This document shows, piece after piece, positions 1-5,323 of a stretch of DNA of 9,225 bases; the stretch's first letter is position 1, and every line of letters starts with the position of its first letter. The stretch covers positions 1-9,225 of the forward strand of contig DJHI01000092.1 of the NCBI GenBank assembly GCA_002431715.1, written 5' to 3'. A model generated the notes under the pieces. The model did no database searches. It worked only from the letters and a program-made list of their open reading frames with translations, and was not told where the DNA came from. Source of the stretch: Armatimonadetes bacterium UBA5829 (GTDB lineage Bacteria; Armatimonadota; UBA5829). The position numbers were made by a program, and so were the translations under genes.

Positions 1-23
1 CCATGATTTACTTAGGAATGTAT

Positions 24-1358
24 TTACTCGAAGATGCCTTGCTGCGATGACTGCATATATTCCAACTGTTCATTGATTTTATTCAGCTTTTGCTCGCATT
101 CTTTCTTTTGAAGTTCCAGAACTTTTTTGTCATTCTCCAGTTCGCGGCGCATCCAGACTGGTGTGATCTCCGGTTGGCGCTGCCGACTTGCATCCCAGTG
201 CGTGGTAATGGCATCACTTGTGGTCGAATCGGTAATGATGCCGTCAATATAGCGGCCCCTCACGGCCGCGACGAACGCAGGTGCCTTTTCAGGCCCTATT
301 CCCACGGCAATTGACGACTTTCCTTTTGTAAGGCATACCTTTTGCAGGTGATCCAACTTGGTCGCAATGGGATAAGCGAGCTGACCGAGTATAAGGCGGA
401 TTTCTCTTTTCACGCTGGCATCGTCTCTCCATCGGCTTAACCTCGATCCATCCTTTGCCAGGAAGTTAAGGGTCAGGTCACCCGCGGCGTCCAAGTGCTC
501 TTTAAGCAATCTCAGCTCATTTTCACCCACGCCTGCAAGCTTCCAGAAACGAAGCGCCGTGGCGTTGGGTTCCATTGCGCCTATGCCGCTCAACAATAAA
601 TCCGCTTTCTCCCATAGTTCGACTACTTTTTGCGTAAGTACGGTCTGATGCAGCGCTTTCCATATTCCGGGCTGCTGCACGAATCCGGGAGAGGGCAGGG
701 TGTAGCAGCGAATTTTATTTGATGAACCCAGACGCTCGGCGATTTTCCGAGTGATTGTTGTGCTCTCTTCCTCAACTGGTATTGTTCCGAAGGCGCCGAC
801 TGTCGGCACCACATGCACATAATTTGACGGTTGTTCATCGAGCGCTTGTATCGCATTGGCCGTCTCGTTTAGAGTGCTTCCGCAGGAGACCCCGACCACC
901 ACGTCTTTGGTAGATACCAGGTCGGATATAATGCCCCTTATCAATTCCGCCGCGCATTGCCCTATTTCCCAGCGGCGAAGTTCCATCGGCATATCTTCGA
1001 TGTGAGGCTCGATTACACGAGTCACAGTCAAGTCCAGAAGCGGCTCTCCCTCATCGCTAACCAGCTTGGTAAAAAGATCGCTCTCACGCTTTATATCGCG
1101 GCTGGTCTTTGCGATTATCTCGAACCTGACCATCCCGGCTTGAGTAGCCATGTCAATGGCTTTCTGGATTTGCACGCGCTTTGAAGTGGATGTCAGGCCG
1201 AACATCTCTCCGATTTTATCTTGACTATACTTCTTCCGTTCTCCTGTCGGCAGGATGATGCCATCATAGTTGAGTTTTGCCGCCAGTGCGCCCATCTCGG
1301 AAGTGATCGGCTTGTCATGTCTTTTTTTTCTGGTTGTTTTCTTTGTCTTTTTTTGCAT
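24..1358 (-). CDS. SorC/CggR-type sugar-binding transcriptional regulator
   Basis: 444 residues. The N-terminus is very Lys/Arg-rich (residues 1-16). It is followed by a winged helix-turn-helix at about 43-80 (KYSQDKIGEMFGLTSTSKR core) and a SorC-type effector domain at about 115-395. Visible family landmarks are VVVGVSCGSTL (153-163), VVPTVGAFG (183-191), LLSGIGAMEP (255-264), GDLTLNFL (293-300), GIGPEKAPAFVAAVRG (353-368) and the IITDSTTSDAI stretch (374-384). SorC proteins normally bind phosphorylated sugars and control carbohydrate or central glycolytic genes; the ligand here cannot be read. A charged C-terminal segment (403-438) looks like a coiled coil and goes beyond the usual end of the family. 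No sugar-catabolic gene is adjacent, so the target may be itself, the divergent genes or a distant operon. The ATG at 1358 has only a weak upstream AAAGGG. Confidence 0.9.
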   Translation of the reverse strand: MQKKTKKTTRKKRHDKPITSEMGALAAKLNYDGIILPTGERKKYSQDKIGEMFGLTSTSKRVQIQKAIDMATQAGMVRFEIIAKTSRDIKRESDLFTKLVSDEGEPLLDLTVTRVIEPHIEDMPMELRRWEIGQCAAELIRGIISDLVSTKDVVVGVSCGSTLNETANAIQALDEQPSNYVHVVPTVGAFGTIPVEEESTTITRKIAERLGSSNKIRCYTLPSPGFVQQPGIWKALHQTVLTQKVVELWEKADLLLSGIGAMEPNATALRFWKLAGVGENELRLLKEHLDAAGDLTLNFLAKDGSRLSRWRDDASVKREIRLILGQLAYPIATKLDHLQKVCLTKGKSSIAVGIGPEKAPAFVAAVRGRYIDGIITDSTTSDAITTHWDASRQRQPEITPVWMRRELENDKKVLELQKKECEQKLNKINEQLEYMQSSQQGIFE

Positions 1359-1478
1359 AAGAAAACCCTTTAAAATCGGATAATAATGACCTCAAGTTAT
1401 CTTTGATTGTACTTATGTGTACCCAAACATGCAAGTGTATAGTTCACGAATAATGCCCATTGACAAACGATCAGTTTC
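1359..1478. promoter_or_regulatory. Divergent intergenic region between the regulator and the small-gene cluster
   Basis: This AT-rich stretch must hold the promoter for the minus-strand regulator and probably one for the plus-strand cluster. A TTGACA hexamer at 1460-1465 could be a plus-strand -35 box, but no good -10 box lies at the usual distance. TGTAC occurs twice with 10-bp periodicity (1408-1412 and 1418-1422), which gives GTAC-N6-GTAC. Because GTAC is self-complementary, this is a possible operator of dyad symmetry. Self-regulation by the SorC protein is inference only. Confidence 0.35.
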
Positions 1479-1550
1479 ATGATGTCTACCCTTATGAAAG
1501 ACAAAAATGCCGGCAAAGTTGCCGGGGAGATGGAGAGTGCAGAGCAATGA
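1479..1550 (+). CDS. Possible 23-residue micro-ORF overlapping the zinc-finger gene
   Basis: An open frame starts at tandem ATG codons (1479, 1482; another ATG at 1494) and ends at TGA 1548-1550. The peptide is short, hydrophilic and acidic/basic mixed (core KDKNAGKVAGEMESAEQ). Its stop overlaps the likely ATG of the next gene as ATGA (1547-1550), the classic arrangement for translational coupling. No convincing Shine-Dalgarno precedes any of its ATGs, and the length could arise by chance. It is listed because the next two frames are also tiny and closely packed. Confidence 0.25.
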   Translation: MMSTLMKDKNAGKVAGEMESAEQ

Positions 1551-1741
1551 AAGCATTGACAAAGACGGGAGCAAAATCAGGGCGATCCAAGAGCGGGGTT
1601 AAGGGACAGCGGAGCTCTGCTAAATGCAAATTCTGTGGAGCGCGGTTAGCGGCAGGCCGTGCAAATGGAATTTTCCTCAGCCCGGGAAATTTGGAATTTT
1701 GCAGCAGACACTGCTTCGATTCCTGGTGCGAGTGGGCTTAA
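1547..1741 (+). CDS. Small FCS/TRASH-like zinc-finger protein
   Basis: 64 residues from the ATG at 1547, preceded by GGAGAG at 1532-1537. The frame stays open upstream to a TTG at 1460 (93 residues), but that start has no Shine-Dalgarno. The first ~26 residues are basic and Ser/Gly-rich. They are followed by CKFCG (27-31), a ~20-residue spacer, and FCSRHCFDSWC (51-61). The CxxC...CxxxC pattern with the FCS tripeptide resembles FCS/TRASH/MYM-type zinc fingers, which bind one zinc and mediate protein or nucleic-acid contacts. The longer form would add three cysteines upstream. It probably shares a transcript with the 27-residue TM microprotein 12 bp downstream and the sigma-like gene. Specific function is unknown; this could be a phage or mobile-element accessory protein. 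Confidence 0.6.
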   Translation: MKALTKTGAKSGRSKSGVKGQRSSAKCKFCGARLAAGRANGIFLSPGNLEFCSRHCFDSWCEWA

Positions 1742-1753
1742 GGGGGTGATCAG

Positions 1754-1837
1754 ATGGAAGGGTTTACTGCGAGCGTGTTATCAATAATTCTGCTCATAAT
1801 CGTTATAAAGTTCATAGAGCACAAAACCTCTAGTTGA
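1754..1837 (+). CDS. 27-residue single-TM microprotein
   Basis: ATG at 1754, TGA at 1835-1837. The translation is a short polar start (MEGFTAS), an uninterrupted hydrophobic stretch (VLSIILLIIVIKF, residues 8-20) and a charged tail (IEHKTSS). This is typical of bacterial membrane microproteins with one helix. The main evidence is the ribosome-binding site: AAGGGGGTGATC at 1740-1751 differs by one base from AAGGAGGTGATC, the full anti-Shine-Dalgarno complement, although it sits only 2-8 bases from the ATG. The gene starts 12 bp after the zinc-finger stop. It is far below normal gene-caller cut-offs. Its role is unknown; it could modulate a membrane complex or the adjacent sigma-like protein, which is inference. 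Confidence 0.5.
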   Translation: MEGFTASVLSIILLIIVIKFIEHKTSS

Positions 1838-1914
1838 CGGGCAAGACAATAGCGATTCTTGCTCTGATCAAAGGAGATTTGAGTTAACTTTAGCGGTGAA
1901 GGAGGATGAAGCAA

Positions 1915-2592
1915 ATGTCAAAAGAACATGGGAAAGTTTTAGTCAGGTGTCCGAGTGATTGGTGGTTACTGTGGCGCCGTCTAGAAGTGGTAGGTACAAG
2001 CATACTCAAGAAGCGGGGTATAGGTGAGGATGACATAGGAGATATTCTCAGTGATTGGATTAACAGGCTCTATAGTAACTCTTCTTATCCAGTCGTCAAT
2101 GTGTACGGTTATGCAATAAGAGCCCTCTTCTGGACACTCGCAGACTGGGGAAAAAGTCAGCAGAAACTCGAACAACCAGTCGATATATCTGAAGTAGAAG
2201 ACTATCTGATTTCAGATTGTAAGGCTCCTGAGGATGCACTCTTACTCAGAGAGCGCGAGCAAGCGAGCGCAAGAATCTTACGTTATTTACGTGACTATAC
2301 TATTCTTAGCGGTAACCTGTCGGATGCAATTCTAATCGACACGTTATGGTCGGTTTTACAGGAGGATCCGACTCTGAGTATCTTTGGATGTTGCCGAATC
2401 GCTGCAGAAAGACTGGGCATGCATCCTCGCAGTGTTTATAGCAGGTTTCTCCGATTATGTATAAAGCTAAGGAAGCAGTTCAGCAAGTCCGCTAGACTTG
2501 GAAGCGTGATATACGATGATTTGGTTTTAATAGATTTGATCGACTATACGGCAGCCGGGATGGCGATAAGTCAGCCAAAAGCGGCTGCATAA
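1915..2592 (+). CDS. Orphan sigma-70/ECF-like factor
   Basis: 225 residues. The start is placed at ATG 1915 because AAGGAGG (1899-1905) lies 9 bases upstream; the in-frame ATG at 1906 directly abuts that Shine-Dalgarno and cannot use it. Residues ~37-88 resemble sigma region 2 (GEDDIGDILSDWINRLY, then YGYAIRALFWTLADW), as in the ED..QE.F..l / yl..ia.N...D pattern. Residues ~158-188 form a region-4-like HTH (CRIAAERLGMHPRSVYSRF). The ~70-residue linker is longer than in compact ECF factors, and a ~35-residue C-terminal tail follows the HTH. No ordinary anti-sigma gene is next to it; the upstream zinc-finger and TM microprotein are the only partners in sight. It could instead be a phage-type sigma-like activator. 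The strand switches and a hairpin follows immediately after the stop. Confidence 0.6.
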   Translation: MSKEHGKVLVRCPSDWWLLWRRLEVVGTSILKKRGIGEDDIGDILSDWINRLYSNSSYPVVNVYGYAIRALFWTLADWGKSQQKLEQPVDISEVEDYLISDCKAPEDALLLREREQASARILRYLRDYTILSGNLSDAILIDTLWSVLQEDPTLSIFGCCRIAAERLGMHPRSVYSRFLRLCIKLRKQFSKSARLGSVIYDDLVLIDLIDYTAAGMAISQPKAAA

Positions 2593-2603
2593 CATACAGC
2601 CAG

Positions 2604-2640
2604 GAGATGGGACAAAAGCGTCCCATCTCTGATTTCATTT
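2604..2640 (+). terminator. Hairpin terminator after the sigma-like gene
   Basis: A perfect 10-bp stem, GAGATGGGAC (2604-2613) with GTCCCATCTC (2620-2629), encloses a 6-base loop. It begins 12 bases after the stop codon and is followed on the plus strand by the T-rich TGATTTCATTT. The opposite strand lacks a T tract after the stem, so it fits the plus-strand transcript better than the converging operon. Confidence 0.75.
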
Positions 2641-3144
2641 ATTAAAATCGACGGAAGCGGAATACTTAATTTCACCCGTCTGCGTATCAATAATCCTGGC
2701 GTTGATCACGACAAACAGATCCCTGTCTGAAACGCTCCCGCACAGTATATAATCCGCTGAAAGCATCTTTCCAGTCTCTTTGGCCGTTGCAGGGTCGATA
2801 ATATAGCTCTGGTCGAGTCTTGCGCTGGAGAGAGCGGTCTTCATCTGGCCTCTTTCAACAAGCTCGATGCCCTTAATCCCGCACATTTCGGTAGAAAGAT
2901 CTTCCCGCAAGTTTTCAGCGACAGATTTGTCGATCTTCTGATTTTCTTTAATAGGAATAAGCTCGAAATTAAGGACTGCCATCTTTTTTGATTCTGATTG
3001 AGACTTATCGCCTGATATCTTTCCTTTCAGGTTCTGCGCGAGTTCACGAACATATTTCGGCGCGATTACAATGGATTCATCTGCTTGCGCCGAAAGTGAA
3101 CACAGACTCAACGAGATGATGACTAAAGCTACAAGGTTACGCAT
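2635..3144 (-). CDS. Secreted FlgO/CsgG-like periplasmic protein
   Basis: 169 residues. The ATG at 3144 is preceded by GAGGAGG at a 6-7 base spacing. A Sec signal peptide covers residues 1-21 with cleavage after SAQA. C15 is not in a good lipobox. The mature part carries landmarks of the CsgG/FlgO/LpoB-type alpha-beta fold: KKMAVLNF (53-60), ENLREDLSTE (77-86), IELVERGQM (93-101), AKETGKMLSADYILCGSV (121-138), and NARIIDTQTGEI (148-159). Members of this superfamily sit in the periplasm or at the outer membrane and assemble export or envelope structures. It starts 30 bp after the permease stop and is probably the third gene of the ABC operon. This suggests a periplasmic accessory to the exporter, but no substrate can be named. 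CsgG pore-forming segments are not visible and the protein is much shorter than CsgG. Confidence 0.75.
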   Translation of the reverse strand: MRNLVALVIISLSLCSLSAQADESIVIAPKYVRELAQNLKGKISGDKSQSESKKMAVLNFELIPIKENQKIDKSVAENLREDLSTEMCGIKGIELVERGQMKTALSSARLDQSYIIDPATAKETGKMLSADYILCGSVSDRDLFVVINARIIDTQTGEIKYSASVDFNK

Positions 3145-3174
3145 GGGATGCCTCCTCGGATTATGGCTGCATGC

Positions 3175-4002
3175 TTATCCGTTTCTCTTTAGCTTACCCG
3201 TTTTCTTGCAATATACCTCTGCCTTTCCAAAAACAAACAGCCCGAGAGGAACGAGAATCGCGCCTATTACGATCAACGGCCAGATCACATTCCAAAGCTG
3301 TGTTACACTGTCGCCATTCAGCAGGGCTCTACGCATCCCCTGGAGCGCATAAGTGGCGGGTGAGAGCATCGATATCGACTGCATCCAATGCGGCAACACG
3401 CTTATATCATAGTAAATACCCGATACCAAGAGCAGCACTCCCTCGACTATACCTGTCATCTGAGAACCTTTTTCAGGCGATATAAGCGGCAGCACAGCGA
3501 CCACTGTCCCAAGTCCTATAAACGAGAAATTCGCGACGGAAAGAACCACAAACGCGCCCCACAAATTGGCCTTTGCCATATCCAGGTGGAAAAACAGCGC
3601 TACAATCGCAAGCATTATGGCCGTTCTTATAAGGGAATAGATCACGGCATATGTGCAGACACCGAATATATGTGTCGCCCGCGAGACCGGAGCCATGAAT
3701 GTATATTCTATGGTTCCTTCCCATCTCTCCCAGGAGATGATATTGGATATCTCCCAGAAGATGACTGCCAGATATCCCCATAAAAGCGAGCCCGTAAGTA
3801 AATACAAGATAAGGTGCTGGGTGTTGGCCTTCGATCCCATCAGGTTCTGAACTCCCGCGCCCATAAAGCCTATCGCAAGCACGTTTGCCAGGGAATAAAG
3901 GACGTAAACTATCTCCCACACCATATAGCGCTTGGTGAGTATGAACTGTCTCTCGGCGAAGGCATAAATAGCCGCTGTCCGCCGCATAACCAATGACATC
4001 AT
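3175..4002 (-). CDS. ABC-2 type transporter permease
   Basis: 275 residues from the ATG at 4002, which overlaps the ATPase stop as ATGA; the longer open frame back to 4158 lies entirely inside the ATPase gene. GGAGG lies about 10 bases upstream within the ATPase coding end. The protein has a short cytoplasmic N-terminus and about six hydrophobic segments (roughly 30-50, 62-85, 110-145, 150-175, 180-200 and 240-262). It includes the ABC-2 family stretch WERWEGTIEYTFMAPVSR (about 91-108) before TM3 and the SPATYALQGMR segment before the last helix. This is the DrrB/NodJ-like architecture of exporters for lipids, polysaccharides or small molecules. The C-terminus ends in a basic tail (CKKTGKLKRNG). 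It works with the upstream ATPase, presumably as a dimer in the inner membrane. Substrate is unknown. Confidence 0.9.
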   Translation of the reverse strand: MMSLVMRRTAAIYAFAERQFILTKRYMVWEIVYVLYSLANVLAIGFMGAGVQNLMGSKANTQHLILYLLTGSLLWGYLAVIFWEISNIISWERWEGTIEYTFMAPVSRATHIFGVCTYAVIYSLIRTAIMLAIVALFFHLDMAKANLWGAFVVLSVANFSFIGLGTVVAVLPLISPEKGSQMTGIVEGVLLLVSGIYYDISVLPHWMQSISMLSPATYALQGMRRALLNGDSVTQLWNVIWPLIVIGAILVPLGLFVFGKAEVYCKKTGKLKRNG

Positions 4003-4892
4003 TCTCCATCTTCCTCCAGCTCTTCGAGTGTCTTGCCCGCAAGAGCGAAAAATACCGTTTCCAAGCTTCCCGACTCGCCTCCATATCTCTCCTTCAATCC
4101 GGATGGAGTGTCGATTGCGACAATTTTGCCGCTGTTCAGGATTGCGATCCTGTCGCACAGAACCTCCGCCTCTTCCATATCGTGAGTGGTAAGCAGCACG
4201 GTCGATCCGTCGCGCTCTTTCAGCTCACGGATGAACTTCTGCACTTCACGTTTTGATTTAGGGTCGAGTCCTGTCGTCGGCTCGTCGAGAAGAAGCAGGT
4301 CCGGCAGGATAATAAAGGCTCTGGTAATTGCAACCTTCTGCTGCATTCCGCGGGAGAGATGGAGCATAGGAGTCTCCAGTTTTTCTCCACTCATCTCGAG
4401 CCTTTCAAGTATCATCTTAATCCGCTCTATCGCTGTTTTTTGCGGTATGGAATAAAGCCTTGCGGTATGGATCAGATTTTCCATAGCCGACAGACGTCGA
4501 AAGAAAGCCGCATCCGCCGAGACTCTGCTGAGCATCCTGCGGACCGTATCCGGCTCCTTCATTACATCGTGGCCGAATACTCTCGCAACGCCTTCATCCG
4601 GCAGCAGCAGAGTAGAGATTATTCTGATCAGGGTGGACTTGCCCGACCCGTTCGGCCCGAGCACTCCAAACACCTCACCCGGTTTCACACTGAAACTTAC
4701 CGAATCCACTACACGGCTCAGTGTTTTCGCTTTAGGCAATAGTTTTCTTATGCCGCTAGGCTTTACATTCTTATCCTTGGAGTCCTTACGAAATGTCTTT
4801 GTAAGCCCTTCAATTTCCAGAGCCAAAAGTCCTGACGGCCTTTCGCCGGTGCTTATTTCATCGGATACCAATCTAATAGCTGGTTCACTCAT
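3999..4892 (-). CDS. ABC transporter ATP-binding protein (DrrA/NodI-like)
   Basis: 297 residues from ATG 4892; an in-frame GTG at 4925 would add 11 residues but has no Shine-Dalgarno, and the chosen ATG has only a weak one, so the start is uncertain. It powers the ABC-2 permease encoded by the overlapping next gene. Walker A is GPNGSGKST (79-87), the signature LSRGMQQ (179-185), Walker B LLLLDEP (199-205), the D-loop GLDP follows, and the switch histidine is in TTHD (about 237). Two features are unusual. There is a ~20-residue Lys-rich insertion between the first strand (TKTF) and the SVSF strand. The Q-loop position reads VSADAAFF, with no Gln where VPQ is usual. The C-terminus (GSLETVFFALAGKTLEELEE) is the standard tail of export ATPases. 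A transcript upstream would pass the tandem palindromes at 4951-5011. Confidence 0.93.
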   Translation of the reverse strand: MSEPAIRLVSDEISTGERPSGLLALEIEGLTKTFRKDSKDKNVKPSGIRKLLPKAKTLSRVVDSVSFSVKPGEVFGVLGPNGSGKSTLIRIISTLLLPDEGVARVFGHDVMKEPDTVRRMLSRVSADAAFFRRLSAMENLIHTARLYSIPQKTAIERIKMILERLEMSGEKLETPMLHLSRGMQQKVAITRAFIILPDLLLLDEPTTGLDPKSKREVQKFIRELKERDGSTVLLTTHDMEEAEVLCDRIAILNSGKIVAIDTPSGLKERYGGESGSLETVFFALAGKTLEELEEDGE

Positions 4893-4950
4893 CTCTATTA
4901 CCACACATTCGTAGGATTGATGCACTAAGCAATTTACGCTGAGTAAGATA

Positions 4951-4976
4951 ACATTTCCTGCGGAAATCTAACTAAG
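4951..4976. repeat. Tandem palindromic repeat, copy 1
   Basis: A 26-bp unit with the core ATTTCC-TGC-GGAAAT (a perfect 6+6 dyad with a 3-base centre) followed by CTAACTAAG. It matches copy 2 at 23 of 26 positions, 35 bp away. It lies 59-84 bp upstream of the ABC ATPase start, where a repressor or activator would bind. An operator role is inference. Confidence 0.7.
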
Positions 4977-4985
4977 TAAAGAGTC

Positions 4986-5011
4986 ACATTTCCTATGGAA
5001 ATCTAACTTAG
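4986..5011. repeat. Tandem palindromic repeat, copy 2
   Basis: Second copy, with the core ATTTCC-TAT-GGAAAT. Two of its three differences from copy 1 fall in the central triplet between the arms, so both arms are intact. The 35-bp period is about three and a half helical turns. Sequence similarity appears to extend a few bases further upstream of both copies (AGTAA...). Confidence 0.7.
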
Positions 5012-5094
5012 CAAATTGCACTTCTCTGCATGGAGCCCGTAATTTACATAGATCATTGTAGACATATATGGGCGGGTTAGTAAACGTGAGAGGG

Positions 5095-5121
5095 TTTTTT
5101 CTTTCAGATGGAAAGAAAAAA
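5095..5121. repeat. Perfect 11-bp inverted repeat
   Basis: TTTTTTCTTTC (5095-5105), loop AGATG, GAAAGAAAAAA (5111-5121). The stem is perfect but only 2 of its 11 pairs are G-C. It does not follow a gene closely, so a terminator role is doubtful; it could be a protein-binding site or a leader hairpin. Confidence 0.6.
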
Positions 5122-5204
5122 TGAATTTAAGAATGGATAATTCGTATGCTCCTGCTGGAGGTATGATAGAATTGCCGATCATGCAGTTATTATTAACCCT
5201 CTAA
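5121..5204 (+). CDS. Doubtful 27-residue ORF
   Basis: ATG at 5121 to TAA at 5202-5204. The encoded peptide starts MNLRMDNSYAPAGG and ends in a hydrophobic LPIMQLLLTL. A GGAAAG at 5110-5115 could serve as a weak Shine-Dalgarno and lies in the right arm of the hairpin, so translation could be structure-controlled. No clear promoter of its own and no homology that I recognise; chance is the simplest explanation. Confidence 0.15.
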   Translation: MNLRMDNSYAPAGGMIELPIMQLLLTL

Positions 5205-5237
5205 AATAACACTGCGACCCACATCAAAAAATATTTA

Positions 5238-5265
5238 TTGACAGATTATCATTAACTTATATACT
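5238..5265 (+). promoter_or_regulatory. Sigma-70 type promoter of the cytochrome-porin gene
   Basis: TTGACA (5238-5243), a 16-base spacer and TATACT (5260-5265). The -35 is a consensus match and the -10 matches five of six. Transcription would start near 5272, which leaves a ~50-base leader before the ATG at 5324. Confidence 0.75.
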
Positions 5266-5312
5266 TGAGCTTGTAATCTAGAGAGCTTATCAATCCAACA
5301 TTCATTAAAAAT

Positions 5313-5318
5313 AAGGAG
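5313..5318 (+). promoter_or_regulatory. Strong Shine-Dalgarno of the cytochrome-porin gene
   Basis: AAGGAG lies 5 bases upstream of the ATG at 5324. It fixes the start immediately before a good signal peptide. Confidence 0.8.
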
Positions 5319-5323
5319 CAACG

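Larger units (their letters stand above)
4893..5323. other. Long divergent intergenic region
   Basis: About 430 bp between the ABC operon (minus) and the cytochrome-porin gene (plus). From left to right it holds the tandem palindromes, an unexplained stretch (5012-5090), an A/T-only-tipped perfect hairpin at 5095-5121, a doubtful 27-codon ORF (5121-5204), and a clear promoter and RBS for the plus-strand gene. An AGAGGGTT at 5089-5096 is complementary to AACCCTCT at 5195-5202, which could form a long-range stem if this region is transcribed. I see no tRNA or recognised riboswitch. Confidence 0.6.

Noticed and set aside
1460..1546. Zinc-finger start at TTG 1460 giving 93 residues
   Set aside because: It has no Shine-Dalgarno and overlaps a TTGACA that could be a promoter element; ATG 1547 has GGAGAG at good spacing. 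The extra cysteines keep it as a minor alternative.
1834..1887. 17-codon frame from TTG 1834 overlapping the microprotein stop
   Set aside because: There is no Shine-Dalgarno, the start is TTG and the length is easily expected by chance.
3100..3102. Lipoprotein status of the FlgO/CsgG-like protein through C15
   Set aside because: The residue before the Cys is Leu, which does not fit a lipobox; a normal cleavage after SAQA is better.
3473..4084. Long minus-strand frame across the permease and ATPase
   Set aside because: It is an out-of-frame shadow of the permease; its residue composition is not coherent and it has no start signals.
4003..4158. Upstream extension of the permease to 4158
   Set aside because: It lies wholly within the ATPase gene in another frame; the translation is Arg-rich and not membrane-like, and the ATGA overlap gives a natural start.
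4951..5011. Possible CRISPR array from two similar 26-bp repeats
   Set aside because: There are only two copies, the gap between them is 9 bp, the copies are palindromic and no cas gene is near.
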